A stretch of DNA of 64,000 bases from Tamlana sp. 2_MG-2023 (lineage in GTDB: Bacteria; Bacteroidota; Bacteroidia; Flavobacteriales; Flavobacteriaceae). Location: assembly GCF_030548465.1 (NCBI RefSeq), contig NZ_JAUOSF010000008.1, positions 62,001 to 126,000 of the forward strand, given 5' to 3'. Numbering within the stretch: the first letter of the stretch is position 1; the number at the start of each line of letters is the position of its first letter. Of the stretch, positions 38,076 to 47,376 are shown piece by piece. A program made the translations under genes and the position numbers. Under the pieces are notes generated by a model. It ran no database searches and was not told where the DNA came from. It saw only the letters and a list, made by a program, of their open reading frames with translations.

Positions 38076-39857
38076 CTAAAGTTCTACGTTCAAAACGCCA
38101 GTATTTTTCTTTGTGGCTACAATATCGAAATAGCGCTTTTTCGAGGTTCCTTCCCCTATTTCTACGGTATATTCTCCGGCATACATTACTTTAGGCTGAT
38201 AAGAGTCGCCCTTAATCCGCAATGAAGACACCACGTTTTTTGTATAATTATTCCTTACGGTTACCACCTGATTAGGTTTCGAAATTTGTAATTCTGGTAA
38301 TTCGAAAGCTGATTTTAATTGAAAGTTATCGGTTTGTGAAAATGTTATGGGCCAACCATCGTACTGCTTACTTCTAGGGTCGGTAATATCTACATTACGC
38401 TTCCAACACTCATAAGTAATTTCACGCTTCGATTTATTAAACTTAATAACACCAAATCCAGCTGCTCGACCATCTAACAAATTGCTTTTAGCTGTATTGT
38501 CTTTATGCGTTGGATTAGCGACAGCATGAACCGTGATTTTATTGTGAAAAGCATCGGTGTACTCCCCGGTATAGTTGGGTGCATGCGCTTTTTTATTTTT
38601 CCCTGGACTATCGGGATTCCACCAACGCATCCAGAAATTGGCAGCTGCAGGAACAGCAAAAGAATAGCCTGCATTATTCCAATCCTCAACACCATGATGC
38701 ACCACAGAGCCCAAATGCTGATCACCAGCAATCATACATGAATAACTCTTTCTAATCACCTCAAGCGCCTTATTTCTGCCCGCTTGTGGCCAGCCATTAG
38801 AATCGGTACTGAATTTCGTTTTTTTATCGATAGTTGGTGTATGTGTGGCTAAATTGGTAAATATGGTTTGAGACAACACGGCTTTAATTTCAGCATCCTT
38901 CCAGTCTGTAGTCCAATCTTCTAAAAAGTCTAACTGTCTTTTCCCTAAAAGTGTAGCACCTTCAACATCCATGTCACGTGTATTATCAAATCGATATTGA
39001 TTATCCTCTAAAACACGTTTTGGACCAGATTTAAATTTTCTATCTTCAATAATTGCAAAGCTGATACCGCCCCAAGTGTAATTGGTATAATACACTCCAA
39101 TACCTTGCTCGATTGGGGTTGGATCATAAGGATCGGGTAAATGACTGGTTTGTGCACGTTCTACTTCTTCTATATAAGAAACAGGCATATAGTAACCACC
39201 AGAAGCACCATCGCGATCTTTAGATTTTCTACCTCCATCGCCCCAGAAATTGCCCTGACCAACATCGTGATCGTCAGGTATCGTAATTGTTGGTGTATTT
39301 TTAATGATGTCTCCAAAAGTCTCACCAAATTTTAACCAATTCCCATAATGATCGCTATGATCGTAAACCTGATCTCCGGCAAAAAATAGAACATCTGGGT
39401 TTAATTTTTTTAGATTATCGGTGATATCTTTTGCTCCAGAACCGCCATGTTGTTGGTAGGTAGACCAACATGAAAAGGCGGCCATAACAATTTCACCTTT
39501 TTCTTTAGGGTTTTTACGAATAATGCCTTCATAGAATTGGTTCTTTTTGTAAACAATTCGGTATTGCTTTTTAGTACTATCGTTCCAATCTTCAATTCTA
39601 AAATGCGCCGTATATCCAGGGTAGGCAATCCTGGATTCCTGAACAGTTTCCCATATATTATTTTCTCTAATTTGAAGGGTCGCTTCAAATGGATCATAAG
39701 CTTTAACAGGATAAAACTGTGCAGTAAGCTTTAAAGTATTGGCATGCACGGTGTATAATGCAAAACAAACCCCGTTTTTCACTTTTTTATGTTTGGGCTG
39801 CGAATACCCATTTTGCACTAAGAGTAATAGGAGAAAGGTTTTTATGATTTGATTCAT
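38076..39857 (-). CDS. PhoD-like metallophosphoesterase
   Basis: 593 residues, signal peptide ending near VQNGYSQ. After a beta-rich N-terminal domain (about 25-120), the metal-dependent esterase core shows AAFSCWSTYQQHGG, VLFFAGDQVYDHSDHYGNW, TIPDDHDVGQGNFWG and IAGDQHLGSVVHHG, the D/H/N metal ligands of PhoD-type enzymes. A C-terminal beta domain follows. PhoD enzymes hydrolyse phosphodiesters and monoesters. Here the gene is inside an operon of galactan-degrading enzymes (GH29 upstream, beta-helix and GH16 downstream), so a carbohydrate ester, possibly sulfate or phosphate, is plausible. The core family is clear; the substrate is not. Confidence 0.85.
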   Translation of the reverse strand: MNQIIKTFLLLLLVQNGYSQPKHKKVKNGVCFALYTVHANTLKLTAQFYPVKAYDPFEATLQIRENNIWETVQESRIAYPGYTAHFRIEDWNDSTKKQYRIVYKKNQFYEGIIRKNPKEKGEIVMAAFSCWSTYQQHGGSGAKDITDNLKKLNPDVLFFAGDQVYDHSDHYGNWLKFGETFGDIIKNTPTITIPDDHDVGQGNFWGDGGRKSKDRDGASGGYYMPVSYIEEVERAQTSHLPDPYDPTPIEQGIGVYYTNYTWGGISFAIIEDRKFKSGPKRVLEDNQYRFDNTRDMDVEGATLLGKRQLDFLEDWTTDWKDAEIKAVLSQTIFTNLATHTPTIDKKTKFSTDSNGWPQAGRNKALEVIRKSYSCMIAGDQHLGSVVHHGVEDWNNAGYSFAVPAAANFWMRWWNPDSPGKNKKAHAPNYTGEYTDAFHNKITVHAVANPTHKDNTAKSNLLDGRAAGFGVIKFNKSKREITYECWKRNVDITDPRSKQYDGWPITFSQTDNFQLKSAFELPELQISKPNQVVTVRNNYTKNVVSSLRIKGDSYQPKVMYAGEYTVEIGEGTSKKRYFDIVATKKNTGVLNVEL

Positions 39858-39961
39858 ATCTAAATTTTGAAAATTTTTAGTTTGTTATAAATGAGTTCTT
39901 TTCATATCATTAATACACCATTCCACTTCTGTCATTATTCCATAAATTAGCAAAATCCCGT

Positions 39962-41524
39962 TTAATCTACATGGGCATCTACATCACCACCAATATTATT
40001 TTCGGTATACCCTTCTAAAACAATTTTATAAGCATGCGCGTAACCTGTTGGTAATTTAGAAGGAGCTTGAATAACAAGACCTTTTTCGTTGCGCTCCCAG
40101 TTAATGGTTTCATCACTCCCCAATAAACTAATATTTACAATTTTAGAATTCAAGGCACCAATTTGTGTGCTTAGCGTTTTTATTACAGTTTCTTTCTTTG
40201 GTGTGTCCATTACGATGGCGAAAAATTCTTTATCCGATTTTTTAGTAAAACGAATATCTGTATTCGTGTATTCGATTTTCACTTTTTCTTCAACCTTATG
40301 ACCGCCTTCAGGTAAACGCGTTGGACCTTCTCCAAAAACAGTCCACGGTCTGGTTCCATAAATCGCTTCACCATTTACTTTTAGCCAAGCGCCCATATCG
40401 ATTAGCAAATCGGCCATAACTTGAGGAATTGAACCATCTGGATTTGGAGGAACATTAAGCAGCATCACACCGTTTTTTGAAACAATATCAATTAACACAT
40501 CTATTAACTCATTAGGCGTTTTAAACACTGCGCCCGGACGATAGAACCAAGCTCCCGGAGAGGTATCGGTTAACCACAGATTTTCTTTTGGCTGATTAGG
40601 TCTTCCGCGTTCATAATCTTTCACCGCTGTGGCTTCAGTAAAGGTGGCCTCTTTATAACATACAACCACCTCTTTATTCCATTCTAGACCCTTATTATAG
40701 TAGTAGGCCAAAAATTCAAGTCGAGATTCTTCGGTCATATTTTCCAACCACCAATCGAACCAAATTAAATCGGGTTGATACACATCGATATATTCTTTGA
40801 GTTTAGCCCACCAGTCTTTGTAGAACTGCGCATCTGGCACATCAGAATCTATTGAATGAGGATTGGTGTATAAATCGTAATCTTTTGGATTGATACCGCC
40901 GTGTGCATGCGCCGGCGCAAAATATTTCCAGGTAAATGCATGGTGAAACGAGCCCATAAATTTCATACCTCGAGACTCAATTTCTTTTTTAAGTGCAGCC
41001 GAAGGGTCAATTCCACCATAATTCATAGAATTCCATCGCGTAACCTTACTGTCCCACATGGCAAAATTATCGTGATGCATCGCCACAGGACCTGCAAATT
41101 TTGCTCCTGATTTTTCAAATAAATCGGCCCATTCTTTAGCATCGAAACCAGAAGTTTCAAACTGTTCTATAACATGCTTGTACCCAAATTCTTTTGGATC
41201 GCCATATTTATCGTTATGATGTTGGTTATTGCTTGTAGGTTTCCCGCTTTTGGTCTTTACAACCGTACCATCTTCATACATTTTCATACCATGCCATCCG
41301 GCGTACCATTGATCAGGATCGGAACCTTCAAATACAGAAGATACAGGCCCCCAATGGGCATAAATTCCTAATTTGGAATCTTTAAACCAATCTGGAGCTG
41401 GATTTACTTTTTCAATAGATTTCCAATCTTCGGTAAAGCGTTTTTTATCCTGGCTATGTATCGCATTTGTAAAACAAAATAGCAGTACAAATTGGAACGA
41501 ATATAAAAACTGAATACGTCTCAT
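39962..41524 (-). CDS. GH29 alpha-L-fucosidase family protein; possible alpha-L-galactosidase
   Basis: 520 residues, signal peptide (CFTNAIHSQ). GH29 motifs: DSKLGIYAHWGPVSSVFEG, AGPVAMHHDNFAMWDSK with the histidine pair H150-H151 kept but HHDGF changed to HHDNF, nucleophile D257 in DLIWFDWWLENM, DIVSKNGVMLLNVPP, YGTRPWTVFGEGP. It differs from the first GH29 at the sugar-pocket histidines, so the two probably act on different glycosides, for example sulfated versus plain, or L-galactose versus L-fucose. First gene of the minus unit ending at 35417; a likely promoter lies about 35 bases upstream. Confidence 0.9.
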   Translation of the reverse strand: MRRIQFLYSFQFVLLFCFTNAIHSQDKKRFTEDWKSIEKVNPAPDWFKDSKLGIYAHWGPVSSVFEGSDPDQWYAGWHGMKMYEDGTVVKTKSGKPTSNNQHHNDKYGDPKEFGYKHVIEQFETSGFDAKEWADLFEKSGAKFAGPVAMHHDNFAMWDSKVTRWNSMNYGGIDPSAALKKEIESRGMKFMGSFHHAFTWKYFAPAHAHGGINPKDYDLYTNPHSIDSDVPDAQFYKDWWAKLKEYIDVYQPDLIWFDWWLENMTEESRLEFLAYYYNKGLEWNKEVVVCYKEATFTEATAVKDYERGRPNQPKENLWLTDTSPGAWFYRPGAVFKTPNELIDVLIDIVSKNGVMLLNVPPNPDGSIPQVMADLLIDMGAWLKVNGEAIYGTRPWTVFGEGPTRLPEGGHKVEEKVKIEYTNTDIRFTKKSDKEFFAIVMDTPKKETVIKTLSTQIGALNSKIVNISLLGSDETINWERNEKGLVIQAPSKLPTGYAHAYKIVLEGYTENNIGGDVDAHVD

Positions 41525-41912
41525 TTTTTTAATTTAAGGTTACGATTAATTGATAATACAAAGTTCGTAGAAAGCTTAACTTTCCTCAATTCATTTGTAT
41601 TAAATAGAACAACAAATGGTTTATTTTTCCTAAAAATTACTGTTTTTCGCAATAACCACCCTAAAATAATACCCTTATCGAAGCACATTAATTTACAGCC
41701 GGCCAAAAATTAATTCATAGCACAACGCATTCAGTAAACTCCAAAATCTACACAAAATCAAGCCTTTTTATAGACAAGCTTTCATATGTATCAGTTTTAA
41801 AAACCATTTATTATAGTATTCTAAATATCTATTGCGCTATTAACAAAATCAGCACCTTAATTTTACTTTCACAAAACCCGCTAACGCAAGGATTAATTAC
41901 AAAACTAAAATC
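41525..41912. other. Divergent intergenic region between GH29 and sulfatase genes
   Basis: 388 AT-rich bases with no convincing gene; a 61-codon minus-strand frame reaches in but looks like noise. It must hold promoters for both directions. A candidate for the minus direction is listed separately. For the plus direction I see no exact TAnnTTTG box, only a near match TACTTTCA about 50 bases before the sulfatase ATG. Confidence 0.45.
41559..41589 (-). promoter_or_regulatory. Candidate promoter for the GH29-PhoD-helix-GH16 operon
   Basis: On the minus strand TTG (41587-41589) is followed after 20 bases by GAACTTTG (41559-41566), a seven-of-eight style match to the -33 TTG / -7 TAnnTTTG promoter of Bacteroidota. 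The start would fall about 30 bases before the GH29 ATG. Confidence 0.35.
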
Positions 41913-43214
41913 ATGAATAAAAGTATACTGGTTTTACTATATTTTCTTACTTTTTATTCTTGTTCATTTGCGCAAATCAATATCCTATTTATAGAATCTG
42001 ACGACCAAAGTAATCAAGCTCTTGGAGCTTATGGAAATGCACAAATGAAAACACCAAATATTGATAAACTAGCTACCGAGGGTGTGTCTTTCTTATCTGC
42101 GTATAATATGGGATGTTGGTCTCCCGCCGTGTGTATTCCAAGTAGAACTATGCTAATGTACGGACAATACTTGTGGAGCTCACAGAAAATAAACAAGAAA
42201 AATGCTCCAAAATCATTTCCTGAAAAACTTCAAGAGCATGGCTATTATACCTATATGACAGGAAAATGGCACGCTATGGGGAAAGGAGCTAAAACTATTT
42301 TTAATGAAACGGGAAGTATTCAACCCGGACAACTAAAAACCTACAATTCCAAAGCAGGTCATATTACAGATATTACGGGAAATGAAGCCGTTAATTTTAT
42401 AAAAAGCTATAAAAACAGTAAACCTTTTTTTCTTTATGTCGCTTTTAACGCGCCGCATGTACCTAGGCAAACGGAACAAAAATATTACGATTTGTATCCA
42501 ACAGACCATATTGAATTACCACCCAGTGTTATAGATAATACACCACTTAATAAAAATGTAAAATACCAATACGCACCAAGCCCCTTAAGGTCAAAAACCA
42601 TGCAAACCCGTGTTCAGCAAAACAATGCGATGGTAACTCATATGGATGCTCGCATCGGTGATATTATAACAGCTTTAAAAGCACAAGGTCTGTATGACAA
42701 AACGATTATCGTGTTTACCTCAGATCATGGTATCAATTTCGGAGAAAATGGTGTCGCGGGTAAAGTTTGCCTTTACGAACCTAGCGTAACTGCTCCTTTA
42801 ATTATTAAAGCTCCAAAAATAAAAGCTGGCAGTACGATTTCTGAACGTGTTTATTTACAAGATGTCACCCCTACTCTTTTTGATTTATTGGATATAAAAA
42901 CAAGTTCCCAAACAGATTTTAAAAGTTTAAAACCACTAATAGACAATAAGGGTGAAGCGCGAAAATCGATTTATTTAGCCATGTTTGATGACCAACGCGG
43001 AATTATTTCGGAAGACCATAAATTAATTATTTATCCCAAAACTGGTGTTTTAGAACTTTATGATTTAAGTAAAGATCCATGGGAATTAAACAATTTAGTT
43101 TCAAAAAAACCATATAAATCAACCATAACTAACCTATTAAAAGAACTAAAATCGTGGCAGAATAAAACTGAAGACACGACAGATTTAACTACGATTTACA
43201 ACAAATACATCTAA
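41913..43214 (+). CDS. Family S1 sulfatase (CIPSR)
   Basis: 433 residues, signal peptide (YSCSFAQ, which could also be a lipoprotein signal). Motifs: INILFIESDDQSNQALGAYG, formylglycine site C74 in AVCIPSRTMLMYGQYLW, TGKWHAMGKGAK, FTSDHGINFGENG. Short and compact for S1, lacking a C-terminal extension. It opens the plus-strand unit sulfatase, GH28-like, sulfatase, GH16, GH117; only three bases separate it from the GH28-like gene. The DHG form and the MGCWSP insertion before the active site suggest a different subfamily from the sulfatases at 21.8-24.8 kb. Confidence 0.91.
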   Translation: MNKSILVLLYFLTFYSCSFAQINILFIESDDQSNQALGAYGNAQMKTPNIDKLATEGVSFLSAYNMGCWSPAVCIPSRTMLMYGQYLWSSQKINKKNAPKSFPEKLQEHGYYTYMTGKWHAMGKGAKTIFNETGSIQPGQLKTYNSKAGHITDITGNEAVNFIKSYKNSKPFFLYVAFNAPHVPRQTEQKYYDLYPTDHIELPPSVIDNTPLNKNVKYQYAPSPLRSKTMQTRVQQNNAMVTHMDARIGDIITALKAQGLYDKTIIVFTSDHGINFGENGVAGKVCLYEPSVTAPLIIKAPKIKAGSTISERVYLQDVTPTLFDLLDIKTSSQTDFKSLKPLIDNKGEARKSIYLAMFDDQRGIISEDHKLIIYPKTGVLELYDLSKDPWELNNLVSKKPYKSTITNLLKELKSWQNKTEDTTDLTTIYNKYI

Positions 43215-43217
43215 AAA

Positions 43218-44606
43218 ATGAAACATCTAATCTTGTATTTATTAATTTTATTTTCAGTTCAAGCCTATGCTAAAGAATATAATGTTCTTGACTATGGAGC
43301 TAAGGGTGATGGCCGTACTTTAGACACTAAATCTGTTCAAAAAGCCATTGACTTGTGTACCAAATCAGGCGGCGGAAAAGTTATTATCCCTTCTGGGGCA
43401 ACTGTACTTATTGGTACTATTTATTTAAAAGACTATGTAACACTATACATTGAAAATGGCGCTGTTTTACTAGGAAGTCCAAATTATGAAGATTACACGA
43501 CCGATACCCATAAAAACACTTATAAAAATGAGCCCCACATGGACAGGTGTCTCATTTTTGCTAAAGATGCAAAATCCTTTGCTATTGAAGGCAATGGTAC
43601 TATTGATGGAAACGGACATCCAAAAAATTTGAACACGAAAAAAAATGGTCGTCCTATGCTGCTACGGTTTTTAAACTGTAACGCTATTCATTTAAAAGAT
43701 GTTACACTCATAAATCCTGCTGCTTGGACCTCAGCTTGGTTGTATTGTAACGACATCGTGGTTGATGGTATTAAAATTATAAGTCGTGTCAATCATAATG
43801 GCGATGGTTTAGATTTTGATGGTTGTACCAATGTTCGAGTTTCAAATTCATCATTCGACACCAGTGACGATTCCATATGCTTGCAAGCATCAAGACCAGA
43901 TAAACCTTGTAAAAATATTGTTATAACAAACTGTGTTTTCACCAGTAAATGGGCAGGCATGCGTATTGGATTAGCTTCTAGAGGGGATTTTGAATCTGTA
44001 ATGGTTAGCAATTGTACGTTTCATAACATCCAAGATTCTGGCCTAAAAATTCAAATGAATGAAGGAGGGGAAATGAAAAACATGGTGTTTTCAAATTTAG
44101 TGATGAAAAATGTGCCTCGCCCCATTTTTATGACTTTTTGCCAACAACGTGCTGGTGTAGATGCTCCACAAAAGATGCTTCCTATGAAAGCGATGCATGG
44201 TTTTATTTTTAGCAATTTTATTGTTGACAATAGGGAGCTTGATAAAAATTCAGTGATTTTTATCACCGGAATGCCAGGACATTATATAGGAGACATCCAA
44301 TTAAACAACTTTCAAATGACGGTTTCTGGTGGGGCCACAGTGGAAGATGCTAAAAAAACAGACATTAAAGAATATACCTTAGCTACTTTAGGTGAATGGT
44401 GGCCCGAATTTGGATTAGTTGGCACCTTACCTGCTTCTGGAATTTACGCACGTCATATAAATGGCTTATCAATTAATAATTTCCATTTAAAAACCATAAA
44501 AGAAGATAAGCGTGCAGCAGTAATATTTTCGGACGTATTAAACGCCAATACTAGTAATGTTTATTTAAACAGACAGCCAATAAATATTAATAATCAATTA
44601 AAATGA
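43218..44606 (+). CDS. GH28-family beta-helix protein with noncanonical active site
   Basis: 462 residues, signal peptide (FSVQAYA). Polygalacturonase-type right-handed helix: YNVLDYGAKGDGRTLDTKSV at the start, then NGDGLDFDGC (residues 194-203), SDDSICLQ (216-223) and DSGLKIQMN. Two of the three catalytic aspartate regions of GH28 are present, but the GHG histidine motif is replaced by WAGMRIGLAS (245-254). No pectin genes accompany it; it is wedged between two sulfatases, so an alpha-linked galactan unit is a more likely target than galacturonate. It overlaps the next sulfatase by four bases. Confidence 0.85.
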   Translation: MKHLILYLLILFSVQAYAKEYNVLDYGAKGDGRTLDTKSVQKAIDLCTKSGGGKVIIPSGATVLIGTIYLKDYVTLYIENGAVLLGSPNYEDYTTDTHKNTYKNEPHMDRCLIFAKDAKSFAIEGNGTIDGNGHPKNLNTKKNGRPMLLRFLNCNAIHLKDVTLINPAAWTSAWLYCNDIVVDGIKIISRVNHNGDGLDFDGCTNVRVSNSSFDTSDDSICLQASRPDKPCKNIVITNCVFTSKWAGMRIGLASRGDFESVMVSNCTFHNIQDSGLKIQMNEGGEMKNMVFSNLVMKNVPRPIFMTFCQQRAGVDAPQKMLPMKAMHGFIFSNFIVDNRELDKNSVIFITGMPGHYIGDIQLNNFQMTVSGGATVEDAKKTDIKEYTLATLGEWWPEFGLVGTLPASGIYARHINGLSINNFHLKTIKEDKRAAVIFSDVLNANTSNVYLNRQPININNQLK

Positions 44607-46444
44607 AGTACAAAATTCTAGTTCTTCTCATCTTTATATTTTCCCAAACTGTACTGCGTGCCCAACAACCTAATATCGTTTGGATTACTTCTGAAGATAA
44701 TTCCAAACACTATATGAAATTATTTAACGAACACGGCATAGAAACACCTAACATTGAATCTTTAGCCGAGCAAGGCATCGTTTTTAATAATGCCTTTTCG
44801 AATGCCGCGGTTTGCAGTGCTGCACGTTCTACCTTAATTACCTCGAGTTATGGACCGCGATTAGCGACCCATTATCACCGTGCCGAAGGAAAAATAGACC
44901 TTCCTAAAGACCTTGATATGTTCCCTGCTTATCTAAAAGATATCGGTTATTACACCGCCAATAATTCTAAAGAAGATTATAACATTTATAAATCCGATTA
45001 TGTTTGGGACGATTCGTCTAAACAAGCAACTTGGCGCAATAGAAAAAACGGACAACCTTTCTTTTATGTCCATAATTTAAATGTTACACACGAAGGTAGT
45101 TTGCATTTTAGTGAAGCCGATATGAAAGCCACTAAAACATCTACCAAACCCGAGCGTAACTTTGTACAACCTAACCATCCACAAACCGAATTATTTCAAT
45201 ACACGAATGCCTTTTATCGAGATAAAATCAAGCAAATGGATGGCCAAGTTGGCGCTGTAATTGAGCAATTGAAACAAGATAATCTATTAGAAAACACCAT
45301 TATATTTTATTTTGGCGACCACGGCGGCGTATTACCTGACAGTAAGGGCTATTTAACCGAAATGGGCTTGGAAGTACCACTTGTTATTTACGTACCAGAA
45401 CACTATAAAAATTTAAGTCCGTTTACCCCTGGTAGTAAAACTAACGCCTTTGTTAGTTTTATAGATTTTGGAGTTACGGTGCTAAACCTTGCTGGAATAA
45501 AAACACCAAAAACCATGGACGGAAAACCTTTCCTCGGAGAAAACCTAAGTCTAAAAACGATAGAAAAAAGTGATAAAACCTATAGTTACGCCGACCGTTT
45601 TGATGAAAAGTACGATATGGTACGTAGTTACAGAAAAGGTAAATTTAAATACGTTCGTAACTTCGAACCATTTAATATAGACGGCTTAATGAACAATTAC
45701 CGCTACAAACAATTAGCCTATGCCGAATGGTTTAAACTTTTTAAAGAAGGAAAATTAAATGAAGTACAGGCACAATTTTTCAAGCCGAAACCTGCAGAAG
45801 CTTTATATGACATCGAAAACGACCCATATGAAACAAAAAATCTAGCTCAAAATTCGGCTTATAGAAGCACCTTAAAGTCTATGCGAAACACATTAATAGA
45901 TTGGATGCTAGATCAACCCGATTTATCCTTATATCCAGAATATTACCTTATTAATCATGCGATACAGGATCCCGTAGCATTTGGTAAAGCTCATAAATCT
46001 GAAATAAAAACTTATCTAAACATTGCCAATCTGGCATTAGTAGACTACGCGAAGGCTGAGCATAAACTTTCTAAACACCTACAAGCTACAGATGATTTTG
46101 AACGCTATTGGGCTTTAATTGTATGTTCTAGCTTTGGTGAAAAGGCAAAAGCGTTTTCAGTTCAAATAGAACAGATTATGAACAACGATCCACTTGTAAT
46201 TAATAAAATGAGAGCCGCAGAATTTTTTGGCATAACAGGAATAAAAGATACCTCTAAACAACTTACACACATTCTTTATCAAGCTAAAGAACCTACAGAA
46301 GCCTTATTAATATTAAACACTATAGTCTTAGTGCAAGATTTTTATAAGCATGCTACATTTCAAATAAATGCTTCAAAACTGAATAATAACATTAAAGAAA
46401 ATGATCAAGTAAAAAGACGACTTGAGTATTTAAACATCAACTAA
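44603..46444 (+). CDS. Family S1 sulfatase with CSAAR active site and long C-terminal extension
   Basis: 613 residues, signal peptide (TVLRAQ). Motifs: PNIVWITSEDNSKHYMKLF, formylglycine site C71 in AAVCSAARSTLITSSYGPR, YFGDHGGVLPDSKGYL. The proline of the usual CxPSR is alanine, which the S1 consensus tolerates. After about residue 440 follows a helical, repeat-like extension of about 170 residues with no recognised domain. The overall layout resembles the heparan N-sulfatase-like branch of S1. Its ATG overlaps the GH28-like stop, and GH16 starts 22 bases after it. Confidence 0.9.
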   Translation: MKYKILVLLIFIFSQTVLRAQQPNIVWITSEDNSKHYMKLFNEHGIETPNIESLAEQGIVFNNAFSNAAVCSAARSTLITSSYGPRLATHYHRAEGKIDLPKDLDMFPAYLKDIGYYTANNSKEDYNIYKSDYVWDDSSKQATWRNRKNGQPFFYVHNLNVTHEGSLHFSEADMKATKTSTKPERNFVQPNHPQTELFQYTNAFYRDKIKQMDGQVGAVIEQLKQDNLLENTIIFYFGDHGGVLPDSKGYLTEMGLEVPLVIYVPEHYKNLSPFTPGSKTNAFVSFIDFGVTVLNLAGIKTPKTMDGKPFLGENLSLKTIEKSDKTYSYADRFDEKYDMVRSYRKGKFKYVRNFEPFNIDGLMNNYRYKQLAYAEWFKLFKEGKLNEVQAQFFKPKPAEALYDIENDPYETKNLAQNSAYRSTLKSMRNTLIDWMLDQPDLSLYPEYYLINHAIQDPVAFGKAHKSEIKTYLNIANLALVDYAKAEHKLSKHLQATDDFERYWALIVCSSFGEKAKAFSVQIEQIMNNDPLVINKMRAAEFFGITGIKDTSKQLTHILYQAKEPTEALLILNTIVLVQDFYKHATFQINASKLNNNIKENDQVKRRLEYLNIN

Positions 46445-46466
46445 TTAAACTTTTAAATTTTAAATT

Positions 46467-47348
46467 ATGTCAATAACACCCAAACACGTAGCTTTAAGTC
46501 TGTGCCTTTTAGTATCCAGTACCCTTTTTGCTCAAAAATCGCCTTACTTTATAACTGGAGAAGATCCAAAAGCAGACAATCAGAAATGGAAATTAGTCAA
46601 AAACATGTCTGATGAATTTAAAGGTAAAAAAGTAGACGAAAAGAAATGGCAAATTTCTGGTCAAGGTTGGATTGGCCGTGCGCCAGGTTTGTTTCAAGCC
46701 GAAAATATTAACGTAAAAGATGGAGCACTACACATTACTACAAAAAAATTACCAAAGCCAATTATTAAAAACAATAAAACATTTACGCACGGTGGTGGAT
46801 ATGTAGGATCTAGGCATGCCATGACGTATGGTTATTATGAATGTGAAATGAAAGCCAACAAAACGTTCATGTCATCTACATTTTGGTTAATCAATGAAAA
46901 AAGCGAACTGGAAGGATGCGACAAACGCACCACCGAATTAGACGTTCAAGAAACGGTTGGTCAAATAACAAATCCTGCAAAATGGATGGAGAATTTTGAT
47001 CAAGCGATGAATTCCAACACCCACAGTAGAAACATTCCTGAAGGTTGCGATTACGAAAAAGGAACAAGTAAAGCGAGCGCGCTTACTAACGGAAAAACCT
47101 ATGATGGTTTTCATGTATATGGCGTTTGGTGGAAGTCTAAAGACGAAATTATTTTCTATTTAGACGGCAAAAAACAAAAAACAGTCACGCCTCCGGCCGA
47201 TTTCGATATCGAAATGTATTTAAGAATGGTGGTCGAAACCTACAATTGGAATCCCGTTCCTGAAGATGGTGGCATGAATGGCACGGAAGCAGAACGTACC
47301 ACGACCTACAACTGGGTAAGATCCTGGACGTTAGAAAATAGTAAATAA
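46467..47348 (+). CDS. GH16 endo-beta-galactanase (porphyranase/agarase-like)
   Basis: 293 residues, signal peptide (SSTLFAQ), then one GH16 domain. Catalytic E157-L-D-V-Q-E162 in TTELDVQETVG. WIGRAPGLFQAENINV and YGYYECEMKANKTFMSSTFW are the sugar-binding strands seen in beta-agarases and porphyranases. It is closest in layout to the GH16 at 35417 but lacks its C-terminal domain. It is followed by GH117, whose substrates are the short oligosaccharides produced by such enzymes, so the two should act one after the other. Confidence 0.91.
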   Translation: MSITPKHVALSLCLLVSSTLFAQKSPYFITGEDPKADNQKWKLVKNMSDEFKGKKVDEKKWQISGQGWIGRAPGLFQAENINVKDGALHITTKKLPKPIIKNNKTFTHGGGYVGSRHAMTYGYYECEMKANKTFMSSTFWLINEKSELEGCDKRTTELDVQETVGQITNPAKWMENFDQAMNSNTHSRNIPEGCDYEKGTSKASALTNGKTYDGFHVYGVWWKSKDEIIFYLDGKKQKTVTPPADFDIEMYLRMVVETYNWNPVPEDGGMNGTEAERTTTYNWVRSWTLENSK

Positions 47349-47376
47349 ACATTAATACCATAATAAATAATCAAAT

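Noticed and set aside
41521-41706. 61-codon minus-strand frame upstream of the GH29 gene.
   Set aside because: It covers the likely promoter and has no protein-like features.
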